Source: Rhizobacter sp. (GTDB lineage: Bacteria; Pseudomonadota; Gammaproteobacteria; Burkholderiales; Burkholderiaceae_C). Taken from it: a stretch of DNA of 64,000 nt. Below the pieces are notes generated by a model. That model was given only the letters and a program-made list of their open reading frames with translations. It was not told the origin of the DNA and ran no database searches. The DNA is taken from contig JAHBZQ010000001.1 of NCBI GenBank assembly GCA_019635355.1, positions 1,922,001-1,986,000 on the forward strand, written 5' to 3'. Below are positions 1-9,400 of this stretch, one piece after another. The stretch's first letter is position 1, and every line of letters starts with the position of its first letter. The position numbers and the translations under genes are program-made.

Positions 1-727
1 TTGGGTTGCCACCTCGATCGAACCGTCTGAAGAGTGGCCCACCTTCCAGATCAAGCGCCGCGTGTTCGATCCACTCCTTAGCGGCTCGCGCAGCGCACAG
101 ATCGCCAGAAATCTTGGGGACGATGATGATGCGGAGAGTCTTCCCTTCAGGTTGCTCATCTCTAACACGCACGCTCATCTCATGCTCTTGAATGCGCACA
201 TCAGCCACATCAAGCGACACCAGCGTCGAACGCGACAACATCGCCGTGAAGCCCAGCAGCAGCAGACAGCGATCACGTCGATCCAACAGATTGCCACCCA
301 TCGCATCAAGCATGCGAGCCAGCAACGCTCTCGTGATTGGGCGAGCCTGACGAGGTTCGCGTTTCTTGGGCAGCGCGGTGGAGCCTTGCTTCGCCGGAAG
401 CATGCCCAGCTGCAGCTGGCGCATCACCGTTCGCATGGTCGGCGCATCGGTCGGGCTGGTGTGCCCGAGTCGCAGATGCTCGTACCGGAGCGCCATCAGC
501 CGCCTATGGATGGTGGTCGGCCGAACGCGCGAACGGAGCCAAGAGATGTAGCTGTTCAGTGCCTTGGCGTCGCAAGGCAACTTGCCTCCGAAGCCATCGC
601 GGTACTGCTTCATGTCTTTCTCGTAAGCCTTGACAGTCGAGGCTTTCAGGCCCGGGTTGCGCGTGATGGTGTGAAGCGAATTACTCGTGAGCACGGCGGC
701 GCTCTCTGCCGGATTCGGCAGGCTCAT
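1..727 (-). CDS. Tyrosine recombinase (XerC/D-like), partial, runs off left edge
   Basis: Open minus-strand frame from an ATG at 727 (codon 725-727) to the window edge with no stop; about 241 residues are visible and the C-terminal part is missing. AAAGGAGA lies about 6 nt before the ATG, a strong ribosome binding site. The protein begins MSLPNPAESAAVLTSNSLHT, has an N-terminal SAM-like core-binding domain (about 20-110), then the catalytic domain: the segment GFTAMLSRSTLVSLDVADV fits the first catalytic-arginine box of XerD-type integrases (usual form AGALRRSELVAL). The second half (HxxR and Tyr) would lie left of position 1. Probable role: site-specific integration or excision of this island or of a neighbouring element. 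Family assignment is firm; activity cannot be judged because the catalytic C-terminus is not visible. Confidence 0.85.
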   Translation of the reverse strand, partial: MSLPNPAESAAVLTSNSLHTITRNPGLKASTVKAYEKDMKQYRDGFGGKLPCDAKALNSYISWLRSRVRPTTIHRRLMALRYEHLRLGHTSPTDAPTMRTVMRQLQLGMLPAKQGSTALPKKREPRQARPITRALLARMLDAMGGNLLDRRDRCLLLLGFTAMLSRSTLVSLDVADVRIQEHEMSVRVRDEQPEGKTLRIIIVPKISGDLCAARAAKEWIEHAALDLEGGPLFRRFDRGGNP

Positions 728-1491
728 AGGACTCTCCTTTGTTAATGGTGTTGATGTCCGTTCTGAGTCAGAGTGCAACGCACCATGCGGCAGCGCGCCT
801 GCGACACCTTCGGAGCGATGCACGGCGCTAGGCCTAAGTCAGAAACGGAGGGAGGGAACTGCTAGAACTGGCGAGACGCGGCTTTAAGTAAAGCAGCGAT
901 CACCGCAGGTGAACGGAGCTAATGAATGGTCTGGAAGACAGCCCGACCGGCCTCACCTACTTGCAACCTCGGTGGTCATCGCTACCTCGTGCAAACAACT
1001 GGCAACGATCCGATCCGAAAATCTGCCGGCTTTGATCGTGAAGATCGCGACCGGAGAATTCGCGCAAGCTATTGAATTATAACGGTTTTTCAACTTTTTG
1101 AGCAGTTGAGCGCCGGAAACTGACTGGCTAAGCCGTCGTCTGCTCGCGGAAACTCCACAAGCCGAGCGCATTAGCTGCTGGAAATGGCATCGGTTTCGCA
1201 GCCAGCCGGCTTACCACGCGGCGAACGACGATGTAGCTAACCGGCTGGTCATGCCAATTTCGGGCTGGCTGCGGAAACTGATGAAAGAGGCCCCGAGACG
1301 GGTCCGATCGCTTGCCAATGTCGCCGCGCGAGGGGCTAGGAATGCAAGGCGTTCCGCGTGCTTGCCGACACGCCGGAACCGACTTTCAAGTCGATCAAGG
1401 GTAGTCACTACACTGGTAGCTCACCCAGTGAGCCACCGAGTGAGGCATTGTCTAAGCACCGAAACACACGTTGGGCCCCGTCCCAGACGCC
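728..1491. other. Non-coding stretch with a long imperfect inverted repeat
   Basis: No convincing gene in about 760 bp. A 14-15 bp inverted pair is present: TTTCGCAGCCAGCC at 1194-1207 and GGCTGGCTGCGGAAA at 1263-1277 (one extra base). Nested in it are AGCCGGCTTA at 1204-1213 and TAACCGGCT at 1238-1246. A short AT-rich patch lies near 1070-1115. It could be a recombination-associated structure, an operator region for the divergent recombinase and HNH genes, or a structured RNA. No function can be assigned. Confidence 0.5.
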
Positions 1492-1914
1492 ATGAAGTTC
1501 GATTCCGACGCACTCAACAGAATCTATGACCGCACTGCTGGTCGATGTCATCTGTGCCATGCAAGGCTGGCTTTTAAGAATTATGGTCTGCTCGACGCAC
1601 GGAGTTCTTGGAAGGTTGAGCACTCGAATCCGCAAGCCAATGGCGGCACTCACCATCTGAATAATTTGTATGCCGCCTGCATTCCGTGCAACAGGAGCAA
1701 GGGAGCAAGAAGCACGCGATCAGTTCGAGCGAAGAATGGGCTAACGAGAGCACCGCTTTCTGCGAAAAGCCGCAAGCGGATCAGGACTGAGAACACGTTC
1801 CTAGGCGCGGGCGGGTGCGCCATGATCGGCGCTGCACTCGCCGGCCCGCCTGGTGCAATTGTTGGTGTTGTGGTCGGTGCGTTGCTCGGCGACAAGATCG
1901 AACCGGGCAAATGA
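1492..1914 (+). CDS. HNH endonuclease with C-terminal glycine-zipper membrane segment
   Basis: 140 aa from the ATG at 1492; an upstream in-frame start at 1471 is possible but adds no domain. The N-terminal half is a compact HNH nuclease: a CxxC pair (C19, C22), the H44-containing WKVEHSNP core, the GGTHHLNNLYAAC segment with the conserved Asn, and a second CxxC (C63, C66) followed by NRSKG. This is the McrA-like zinc-binding HNH layout. Residues 105-133 switch to an Ala/Gly-rich hydrophobic stretch with regular small residues (GAGG..GAALAGPPGAIVGVVVGALLG), a glycine-zipper transmembrane motif. A soluble DNA nuclease joined to a membrane-inserting tail is unusual; restriction linked to membrane tethering, or a self-toxic effector, are both possible. 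No strong ribosome binding site is visible. The neighbours suggest a defence role, which is inference. Confidence 0.75.
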   Translation: MKFDSDALNRIYDRTAGRCHLCHARLAFKNYGLLDARSSWKVEHSNPQANGGTHHLNNLYAACIPCNRSKGARSTRSVRAKNGLTRAPLSAKSRKRIRTENTFLGAGGCAMIGAALAGPPGAIVGVVVGALLGDKIEPGK

Positions 1915-1993
1915 GACATCCCCGCGTCCGTGAGGCAACTGGTGCATGACGGTTGCACACAAGAGGATGGGATGAAGAAGCGATACTTAACGG

Positions 1994-2449
1994 ATGACCA
2001 GCATCGCTACGCTTCTCAAAAGCGAAATCACTCGCCTCGCACGCAAAGAGATTCGCGCCGAGATTGCCTCGCTAAAGAAAGCCTCGGCTTCCTATCGCGG
2101 TGAAATCGCAGCGCTCAAGCGGCAGCTAAAAGAGGTCGAGCGAGCCCTCCGGCAAGCCACGAAAGCAAACGCCGCCTCGCGAACACTTCGTCCAACAAAG
2201 GACGTAACTGCGGTGCAAGAAACGAAGTTCAGCGCACGCAGGCTTAAGGCGCACCGCGAGAAGCTGGGATTCTCTGCAAAGGACTACGGCCTTCTGGTCG
2301 GTGCGTCTGGTCTGTCGGTCTACAAGTGGGAAGACGAGAAGTCCGCCCCTCGGGCCAAGTTTCTGCCGGCGTTGGCAGCGGTCCGTCAGCTCGGGAAACG
2401 AGAAGCGCTGAAGCGACTGGCTTTGCTCACCGGAAAGGCGTCAGGCTGA
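1994..2449 (+). CDS. Coiled-coil plus XRE-type helix-turn-helix protein
   Basis: 151 aa. Residues 10-62 are a charged Ala/Lys/Glu heptad-like helix (EIRAEIASLKKASASYRGE.. and ..ALKRQLKEVERALRQ), predicted coiled coil and probably the oligomerisation part. Residues 78-130 look like a Cro/C1-type HTH: FSARRLKAHREKLGFSAKDY, then GLLVGASGLSVYKWEDEKSAPR, where VYKWEDEK is the usual xre recognition-helix/turn segment. The C-terminus (KFLPALAAVRQLGKREALKR) is helical. The start is the ATG at 1994 with AAGAAG about 13 nt upstream. It lies 79 bp after the HNH gene on the same strand and could be co-transcribed with it. Likely a DNA-binding regulator of the island; the target is unknown. Confidence 0.7.
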   Translation: MTSIATLLKSEITRLARKEIRAEIASLKKASASYRGEIAALKRQLKEVERALRQATKANAASRTLRPTKDVTAVQETKFSARRLKAHREKLGFSAKDYGLLVGASGLSVYKWEDEKSAPRAKFLPALAAVRQLGKREALKRLALLTGKASG

Positions 2450-2887
2450 GGCACCCGCTCTGACGGAAGAGCCTAGTCGCCCCGCCGCCACTTCCTACTT
2501 CTAGGGGTGCTTTTGTCGTCGGTGAAGCTAGCTTCGCTGCCTGAATCTCCATCAGGGACTCCACGAGCACGCCAAGCGTGCCGCTCCGTTGATGCAACGA
2601 ATCCAGATTCGGTCATGCTGGAGGCCAGTTCGCTCAGGCGCTAACAAGCCCGAGAGCAGCATCGCCCAGCATCCCGAGCTGAGTAGCACATTGGCTGAGT
2701 ACCCGCGCACCACGCCTTGTACCTTTGGGCTTTAGTCCTGCTCAGCGTGGCCATCCCTTTCAAGCACGGCGCTCCCATCGTCTCCGTGGGTACTCGCCGA
2801 TCCATGCGCGCCTTCGCTCCTGTACATTCAGGGCCGGCGTGGCCATCGAAGTTCGCGGCCGCTTGAACCAACGATTCAAACAAGAAC
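2450..2887. other. Intergenic region before the methyltransferase
   Basis: 438 bp with no gene I can support on either strand. A short stem GCTCT/AGAGC follows the preceding gene, and a T-run (GGGGTGCTTTTGTCG, near 2505-2519) could belong to a weak terminator. It presumably contains the promoter of the methyltransferase, but no clear -35/-10 pair is visible. Confidence 0.4.
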
Positions 2888-4231
2888 GTGATTCGATTCG
2901 TTGATCTGTTTTCGGGCTGTGGGGGGCTTTCGCTGGGGTTGTCACTGTCCGGCGCGCAGGGCTTGTTCGCGGTGGAACGCGATCCAATGGCTTTCCGAAC
3001 CTTCAAGGCAAACCTTGTCGACCGGGAACTACCTGGCGTCCGTCGATTCGATTGGCCGGAGTGGCTTGAACGCCGAGCACATCCAATAGACGACCTTCTG
3101 GCCGCTCACTCCGGTCGACTGGAAGCGATGAGGGGTATCGAACTCGAGCTGATCGCTGGCGGACCTCCTTGCCAAGGATTCAGCTTTGCTGGGCGGCGCA
3201 ACGCTGACGATCCTCGCAACCAACTCTTTAAGCGTTATTTGGAGGTTGTTCGACTCGTCAAGCCGACCGCGGTGCTGCTTGAGAATGTGCCCGGCATGGC
3301 CGTCCCTCATGGCACCGGCAACCTTCGCGTCGGTGCAAGCGCATTGGCCCGGGAAGGCTCCTACTTTGCTGCGCTAAGGGACGAGCTGGGTTCGATGGGG
3401 TACGACGTCGAGGGGCGCTTTCTTGATGCCAGTTCCTTCGGGGTTCCACAGAAGCGAACCCGCTTGATCGTCGTGGGCGCACTGAGAGAGCGCATGAGAC
3501 CGGACATGCAATATCCGGTGAAGGCGTTTTTTGATCGTCTCGAAGCCGATCGCCTTGGCTTCGTAGGCTCGTTGCGACTCGAGCTACCAGTGTCTGCTGA
3601 GGACGCGATCGGAGACTTGTCGATCGTAGGCAAGGACGGGCGCTCGATGGATCTGCGTGAGTGCGAAGACCCTGAGTCCCCACGCGGCTTCTTTCAACTC
3701 TCCTACGACGGGCGTCGTGCTCGGAGTGCCTACCAAGTCCTGATGCACGCCGGCGTCACGTCCGATGAGATGGACAGCATGCGCCTCGCCCGGCACAACG
3801 ACGAAGTCAGATACCGGTTCCGCGAGATCATCGAGACCTGCCGCCAGGGAGTGCGGATGAGCGACTCGGATAGGGATTCGTTCAAGTTGAAGAAGCATCG
3901 GATCTACCCGATGGCTGCCTCGGAGCCGGCGCCCACCATCACGACACTCCCTGACGACATCCTCCATTTCCGAGATCCTCGAATCCTGACCGTCAGGGAG
4001 TACGCGCGCCTCCAGTCGTTCCCTGACTGGTTCACCTTCAAGGGCAAGTACACAACTGGCGGTGACCGCCGGAAGCGCGAGTGTCCTCGCTATACACAAG
4101 CGGGGAACGCCGTGCCGCCCTTGCTCGCCATGGCCATCGGGCGGACTCTTGCGGGCTGGCTCGTGGACTACAGCATCAGGCATGATGCTATGCAAGCTCT
4201 GGAAGATCGGCCAACCGCTGTTGCTGCCTAG
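2888..4231 (+). CDS. C5-cytosine DNA methyltransferase (Druantia II-type methylase candidate)
   Basis: 447 aa, GTG start at 2888. It transfers a methyl group from S-adenosylmethionine to C5 of cytosine in a short target site. The motifs are in canonical order: motif I DLFSGCGG (6-13), motif IV GGPPCQGFSF with the catalytic Cys at residue 95, motif VI ENVPG (132-136), motif VIII QKRTRL (188-193), and motifs IX/X near the C-terminus (QAGNAVPPLLAMAIG). The interval of roughly 200 residues between VIII and IX holds the target-recognition domain. Vsr lies 74 bp downstream on the same strand, and a three-gene helicase operon converges on the pair. No cognate restriction endonuclease of simple type II layout is present, so the methylase probably marks self DNA for the adjacent multi-gene system, as DruM does in type II Druantia. 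The link to that system is inference. Confidence 0.95.
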   Translation: MIRFVDLFSGCGGLSLGLSLSGAQGLFAVERDPMAFRTFKANLVDRELPGVRRFDWPEWLERRAHPIDDLLAAHSGRLEAMRGIELELIAGGPPCQGFSFAGRRNADDPRNQLFKRYLEVVRLVKPTAVLLENVPGMAVPHGTGNLRVGASALAREGSYFAALRDELGSMGYDVEGRFLDASSFGVPQKRTRLIVVGALRERMRPDMQYPVKAFFDRLEADRLGFVGSLRLELPVSAEDAIGDLSIVGKDGRSMDLRECEDPESPRGFFQLSYDGRRARSAYQVLMHAGVTSDEMDSMRLARHNDEVRYRFREIIETCRQGVRMSDSDRDSFKLKKHRIYPMAASEPAPTITTLPDDILHFRDPRILTVREYARLQSFPDWFTFKGKYTTGGDRRKRECPRYTQAGNAVPPLLAMAIGRTLAGWLVDYSIRHDAMQALEDRPTAVAA

Positions 4232-4305
4232 GCGTTGCAGAGCTGCTCGTCGGATACGTGCGCCTCGGCGGGCAGGGGGAATGAAATCGGCGCAATATAG
4301 TCGAG

Positions 4306-4749
4306 ATGGTCGACACTCTCAGCCCTGTTCAGCGGTCGGAGCGCATGTCGCGCATCCGCGGTCGCGACACGGCGCCTGAGCTTGCCCTACGACGTGCCTT
4401 GCACCGTCTTGGCCTTCGCTATCGGCTGCACAGCGTGAACCTTCCTGGTCGACCTGACATCGTCTTCCCGTCCCGAAGAGCGGCAGTGTTCGTGCATGGC
4501 TGTTTCTGGCATCGCCACGGCAATTGCCGGATCGCGACGACCCCAAAGTCGAACACCCCGTTCTGGGAGGCGAAGTTCGAGCGCAACGTCGAGCGAGATC
4601 TTAGGAACGGCAAACGCCTTCGCGAGCTAGGTTGGACCGTGATCGTGGTCTGGGAGTGCGAGCTATCCGCTCCCGCGAAGGCAGAGGCCACGGCCAAGAA
4701 GGTGGCTGAGCTTCTTGCGCTGGCCGCGAGGGCACTCCGGAAGGGCTGA
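4306..4749 (+). CDS. vsr: Very short patch repair (Vsr) mismatch endonuclease
   Basis: 147 aa. Vsr nicks DNA next to the T of T:G mismatches that arise when 5-methylcytosine deaminates, so it protects sites modified by the neighbouring methylase. The family fingerprint is complete: an N-terminal MSRIRGRDTAPE segment, Asp51 in LPGRPDIVF, and FVHGCFWHRH supplying His64, His69 and His71. Glu25, Asp51 and the three histidines fall at the same residue numbers as in the E. coli enzyme, as I recall them. The Cys66 and the CRIATTPKSN segment fit the structural zinc site. The start is the ATG at 4306, 74 bp after the methyltransferase stop. It is probably co-transcribed with the methylase. Confidence 0.96.
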   Translation: MVDTLSPVQRSERMSRIRGRDTAPELALRRALHRLGLRYRLHSVNLPGRPDIVFPSRRAAVFVHGCFWHRHGNCRIATTPKSNTPFWEAKFERNVERDLRNGKRLRELGWTVIVVWECELSAPAKAEATAKKVAELLALAARALRKG

Positions 4750-4778
4750 GCGCCACGAATTCCCTGCCTTGCACGCCG

Positions 4779-6437
4779 TCACCTGATGCGCTCCGAAAAC
4801 CATCGTGCAGCTTCGTCCGACGCCGTGACGATCGCGAAGCGGCCAGTTGCGCGCGTGCACGCCACGTAGAGGTCTTCTGCGGCAAATGCGTCGATGCGAT
4901 TCGGCATGTCCGCGTGTACGAGCACCACGTTTCGAGCTTCGAGTCCCTTGAAGGACTTGACAGTCGAGAACACGACGAGGCCGGGCTTCCCTAGGTCCGC
5001 CAAGTCTTCAGTGAGCTCGAGTCCGTAGCCTTTTCTTGAGAGGTTCATGCAGCTCTTTTCGAGCCGATAGGGAGACAGGACAACAGCCCCCCCTTCGGGC
5101 GCTAGATCGTGCACAGCGTCCCAGGCTGCTGCAGCCATGAGCGCTGGGGTCGTCTTCTGTACCTTCGGCGTTGCACCCACCGGGGCGCCTGGCATTGAGT
5201 CGACCTTCAGGCTACAACATCCGTTGGTCGCGGAGTTGACGAGCTGCGTGTTGCGGCAGTTGTGATACAGCCGGAAGGTGACCTCTGCGCCGAGGAGATC
5301 TTGCTTCGATGCTTGGTAGACGTTCTGGCCCCAGTCGGCGAACAGCAGCCACTGTCCCCCATCAGCCAAAAGCTCTAGTAGCGCGAGAAGGCGGAGCTCC
5401 CCGAAGTCCTGTCCCTCGTCGACGATGATGGCTTCATATTTCTCTGCCTGAGGCATCTCCGAAGCAACGTCTTGCACGAGCGACGGTAGCTCCTCCTTGA
5501 AGAAGCGGTCGTCGAAGGTGCCGTTCGGGTGGTCGGCAATCTTGGTGAAGAGGCGATCCACGGACGTGATGGAACCGGCCAGGCCCGGGTTTGTTCTCTG
5601 CAGGAACTCGGCGAGTGCCTTGTTGAAACAGACGTACAGCGCACGGCGGCCCTCCTCGACCAAGGCCTCGAGCTTCCACATCGCCAGCAAAGTTTTCCCT
5701 GAACCAGCAGGCCCGACAATCGCTACCCGAGGAAGCTCGAAAGCTCCTCGCAATGCAGCGAACTGCTGGCGAGTCAACTCGTCGATCGCCGCGCCGTCTT
5801 CGCGCGCGTCCAGGGGCGTATCGCGCTCCGCGACACGGAACGTGCTGTTCGTGAATATATGGGCGACCCTGCTTGCAACCTCAGCGGTGAAGTCCTGTCG
5901 CGACGAACCATGCATTCGAGCTTCGAGTGCCTCCCTGATGCGCCTCGCGAGCTTGGGAATGTCTGGCTTCGCAATGATCGTGCTCGGGTCGTAGAGCGTT
6001 GATGGCCCTTCCACAACACCGTTCGGATACGCCACGAGAAACGCGTATGCGCCGGGAAAGGCCTGTCGGGGCAGCCGATCGCACGCTAGGCGCGCGAGTG
6101 AATGCATGTTCCGGCACGCCTGCTCCGGCGGTGGCTCGTCGATGGGAACTTCTCGGACGATCTCACGGGTGCGAAGGTGTTCCTCGCGTCGAAACCACGT
6201 GCCGTCTTCCCCGACGCGCACCGAACGCGATCCTTTCACTTCGAGAATTGCCATGCCGAGCCCTGGCACGAGGACGACGAAGTCGCATTGGCCATCCTTG
6301 ACCACGCCGCCATCGCTCTTCAGTGCCCACGCGATGTTGCACACGACGATCCAATCGTGCGGAAGCTGCGCGGCGAGCTGGCTCCGAATCTCGCGCTCCC
6401 AACGATCTGCACTGTTCGTTCCGAGGATTTTTGGCAT
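4779..6437 (-). CDS. NERD-type nuclease fused to UvrD-like superfamily 1 helicase
   Basis: 552 aa from the ATG at 6437, 7 nt after the stop of the large helicase gene; a TTG at 6467 would overlap that gene. Residues 1-110 form a NERD/PD-(D/E)XK-like nuclease domain: Asp52 in QCDFVVLVPG and ExK in ILEVKGS (66-68). The helicase part has Walker A GPAGSGKT (242-249), Walker B IIVDEGQDF (337-345) and a UvrD_C-like end with VVFSTVKSFKGLEARNVVL and EDLYVACTRATGRF near residues 480-530. It is the last gene of the three-gene minus operon and converges on vsr with 29 bp between the stops. Expected action: ATP-driven translocation on DNA with strand cleavage. In position it matches one of the two accessory genes (F/G) of type II Druantia, but I recall that letter assignment only loosely. 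Confidence 0.85.
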   Translation of the reverse strand: MPKILGTNSADRWEREIRSQLAAQLPHDWIVVCNIAWALKSDGGVVKDGQCDFVVLVPGLGMAILEVKGSRSVRVGEDGTWFRREEHLRTREIVREVPIDEPPPEQACRNMHSLARLACDRLPRQAFPGAYAFLVAYPNGVVEGPSTLYDPSTIIAKPDIPKLARRIREALEARMHGSSRQDFTAEVASRVAHIFTNSTFRVAERDTPLDAREDGAAIDELTRQQFAALRGAFELPRVAIVGPAGSGKTLLAMWKLEALVEEGRRALYVCFNKALAEFLQRTNPGLAGSITSVDRLFTKIADHPNGTFDDRFFKEELPSLVQDVASEMPQAEKYEAIIVDEGQDFGELRLLALLELLADGGQWLLFADWGQNVYQASKQDLLGAEVTFRLYHNCRNTQLVNSATNGCCSLKVDSMPGAPVGATPKVQKTTPALMAAAAWDAVHDLAPEGGAVVLSPYRLEKSCMNLSRKGYGLELTEDLADLGKPGLVVFSTVKSFKGLEARNVVLVHADMPNRIDAFAAEDLYVACTRATGRFAIVTASDEAARWFSERIR

Positions 6438-6444
6438 GTCAGGT

Positions 6445-9400
6445 CTAGACGTCAGAGCGACGGGCAATCAGCGTCAAGGTCGGATGGTCTTGCTGTGCTA
6501 AATGGCCCGTGGCCCCTAGCTTCTTGATGCGATAGCTTCCGCCTGGAGGGTTCGTGATATTCACCTTACATAGCTCGCCGGCGACGAGGGCTAGCCAGAA
6601 GCCCGGTGAGGACGACCAGCCATTGCTGTCAGCCACCCGAGTCCAGCGCCAGGTAGATTGCGTGATTGAATCACCGACGCTAAGCGCGATGACGTCCTGC
6701 ATCCACTGCTCAGGAGCGGCGACGGCTGGCGTCTGCGCGGCGCCGCCCGGATCGCTGACGGGAAAGAGTTGCTGATTTCCGCGTACCCAAGCCATTCGGT
6801 GCGACAGGTTGAACGAATCGACAAGCCGAACACGTGACGCGTTGTTTGAGATGGCGAGCTGGCGAATGGCTGGGCCGATCGTGTGCGCGTCGAGGATCGT
6901 CTGAGACCAGAGTGGGTGGCTTACGACAAACAACGTCCGGTCGCCTGGCAAGCCACCGTCGCCACCCATCCAGCCGTGCACTCCCAGGCTCCCTTTTAGG
7001 TGGGAGGCGCTGCCGCGTTCGTACGCGGTGCAATATGTCTGGGCGAGTCGCGATGCATGTACATCCCAACTCTCCTCTCCGACGTCCCAGGCGTCGACGA
7101 GCGAATCGCGACCAGGCACGAACGATGGGTCTCGCATCACGTGCAGCAATTCGATCCCGAGGCGCCAGTCGATAAGACCGTGGAGCTGCCTGTTTCGGAA
7201 TCCGCGCAGCAGCACATCGGGGGAACGCCAAACCTGGTCGGTCGTCGAGCGTCGCTTGCACTCCTCCCTGATCATGCATCCCAACGTCGCGAGTGGGCCG
7301 GTGGCTTCAACGCAGCCTTGGAGAAGGTCTGCCCAATGGCTCGACGCCCAGTCCACGAGTCCGGCACCGTTCGGATGTTCGTCTGCCAGATACAGCTCCG
7401 CTCCGCGAGTGTTTGCGTCGTCGGCTAGCTTGTGTACCGATGCAATCTCGATATCGAGAGAGTCGACATCGAGTTCGAGCGCAATGGCGCGTTGAAGGAT
7501 TGTCGCGGCCGAATACCAGGCCGCCTTTCGCGAAGCAAGAAAGCGCGTCGAATCGAAGAACTCCAGGCCCGCGCCATCGGTCAGGCGCACGCTCAAGATA
7601 TCAGTGGTTTTTGGCGAAGAAAGGCTCGCCCGGATTTGCGGTGAGTCGTTGTCCGACTTCCACAACTGCCCTTCAAGCTCTTGGAATCCCCTTGGAGTCC
7701 TTGCGAGAGCCGCCTTGCTAAAGCCAAATGGTTGGCCGCCAGGCGCTTGCGCCACCCGATAGACTTTTCCCTGGCGAGACAGTGCGATGGATGCCCGACC
7801 TACGACCGTCTGATGTGCTGCGCCGAGACTCGGCGATGCGACGAAGGATCGAGGGCCGCCGCCTCGCGATGCTTCCGACGGCTTGATTGGCTTCTCGATG
7901 TCGAAGTCGGTGATGAATCCGGATGGAGTAACCGCTAGGAATAAATCTGCATTCGCGAGCTTGCAATGCGAGCACTGCCGCTTCTGCGGACTACGGACCC
8001 AGGATTGCTCCCACCCTGGGAGATCGTCGATGGGACGGAACGTCGTCGGATCAGCGAACTGCACGTCCAGATTGCGGCACTCGGGACAAAAGGTCTGCCA
8101 GGTGGCGTCGCCGATCGGCCTGCCCTCCGATTTCCACTTGTCCCGATGCGCATGGCGGATGGGTCCGGCCAGACCATTCGGCTCCAGTTGGCGTTTGTCC
8201 CAGATGCGCTCCGATCCCGGCGCGAACTCGGTGATGGCTTGGTCGAGCGTCCTATCCAGCGACCTCGCCTCGCGACCGTGTGCAGGCTTCGACGGCAGCG
8301 CGAAATAGAGATTCCGCACGGCGGTTGGCATGCCGTACATCGGAAGCACCCCTGCTTCAGCAAGGGCAGTCGCCAAGCCACGGTTTGGGTCTGGTTCCTT
8401 CGACACGATCTGGTCGATGCGAGCCGGAAGTGTGAGCGCCTGTTGAACCAGAGACGCAGGTGCGATTCTTGTGCCGCGGGCCACGACGCTGGCAATCGCA
8501 TCGACCTGCTTCCCCTCTTGTTGGAACCAGGTGGCCACAGCGAGCCTTCGGGCCTCGTAGCCCGCGACGAGGCCCATCTCACCGTGGGTGTCCACCGGCG
8601 TACCGGAGTTACGCCAGGAGCAGCCAGCAGACTGGAATGCTCGACGCAACGTCTCCTTGGCGACGAGGCGCTCTGCGAGGATCCGTTGCTCGTCGGTCAC
8701 CGAAACGGTGGGCTGAGGTGGCACGCCACCGGTCATCTCTTCAGGATGGTCGAAATGGATTCGGTCGTGGGTCTGCCCGCGGCAATAGGTCAACACAACC
8801 GAAAATGCTTGCCCCTTCCGACCGGCGCGGCCCGCACGCTGCTGGTAGTTGAACCGTTCGGGCGGCATGTTCGCTTGGAAGACGGACTGCAGCGCCCCGA
8901 TGTCAACGCCAACCTCCATGGTCGTCGTAACGGATAGCAGGTCGATGGAATCGACTTGTGCGACTACGGGCCGGTCCACGACATAGTCCATGTGCTCGCC
9001 ATCGAAGAAGATGTCCCGGAAATGCCGCTGGCGCTGGGCTTGGTCATTGGTTTGCCCGGTCAGCTCCTCGGCGTGGATGCGGAACCCTGAATCCCTCCGA
9101 GCCGCCAAGCTCGCATAGTAGTGTGCGGACTCGATTTCGGCTGCGGACACGATCCCGTTCGGCGTGTCATCAAGCCGGGCGTTGCACCGCGAGCAGATCC
9201 CGCCCGAGCGCTGCCAATGGATTTGGCCGCACTTAGTGCATAGCCAAGGTCGGGCCTCGCGCGTAACTACGTTTGCCCAAAGCTCCGACATCTTGACGTA
9301 GCCCCAAGCGTCGCTCGTGCCGTGGCCTGCGGCGGCGAGGGTATCGCGGATTGCGGCCCTGAGCTGATCAACGTCAACGGAGTGTTCGCGTGCGCACGCG

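Noticed and set aside
62..745. Long plus-strand open frame (227 aa) at the left edge
   Set aside because: It is antisense to the tyrosine recombinase, is Arg/His/Gln-rich with no domain, and has no ribosome binding site; the minus frame gives a clear integrase.
953..1171. Minus-strand 72-aa frame
   Set aside because: No start signal, no family, and composition typical of non-coding DNA.
2641..3006. Minus-strand frame upstream of the methylase
   Set aside because: Overlaps the start of a certain gene, low-complexity composition, no start signal.
2888..4749. Simple type II restriction-modification pair
   Set aside because: The partner of the methylase is Vsr, a mismatch nickase, not a restriction endonuclease.
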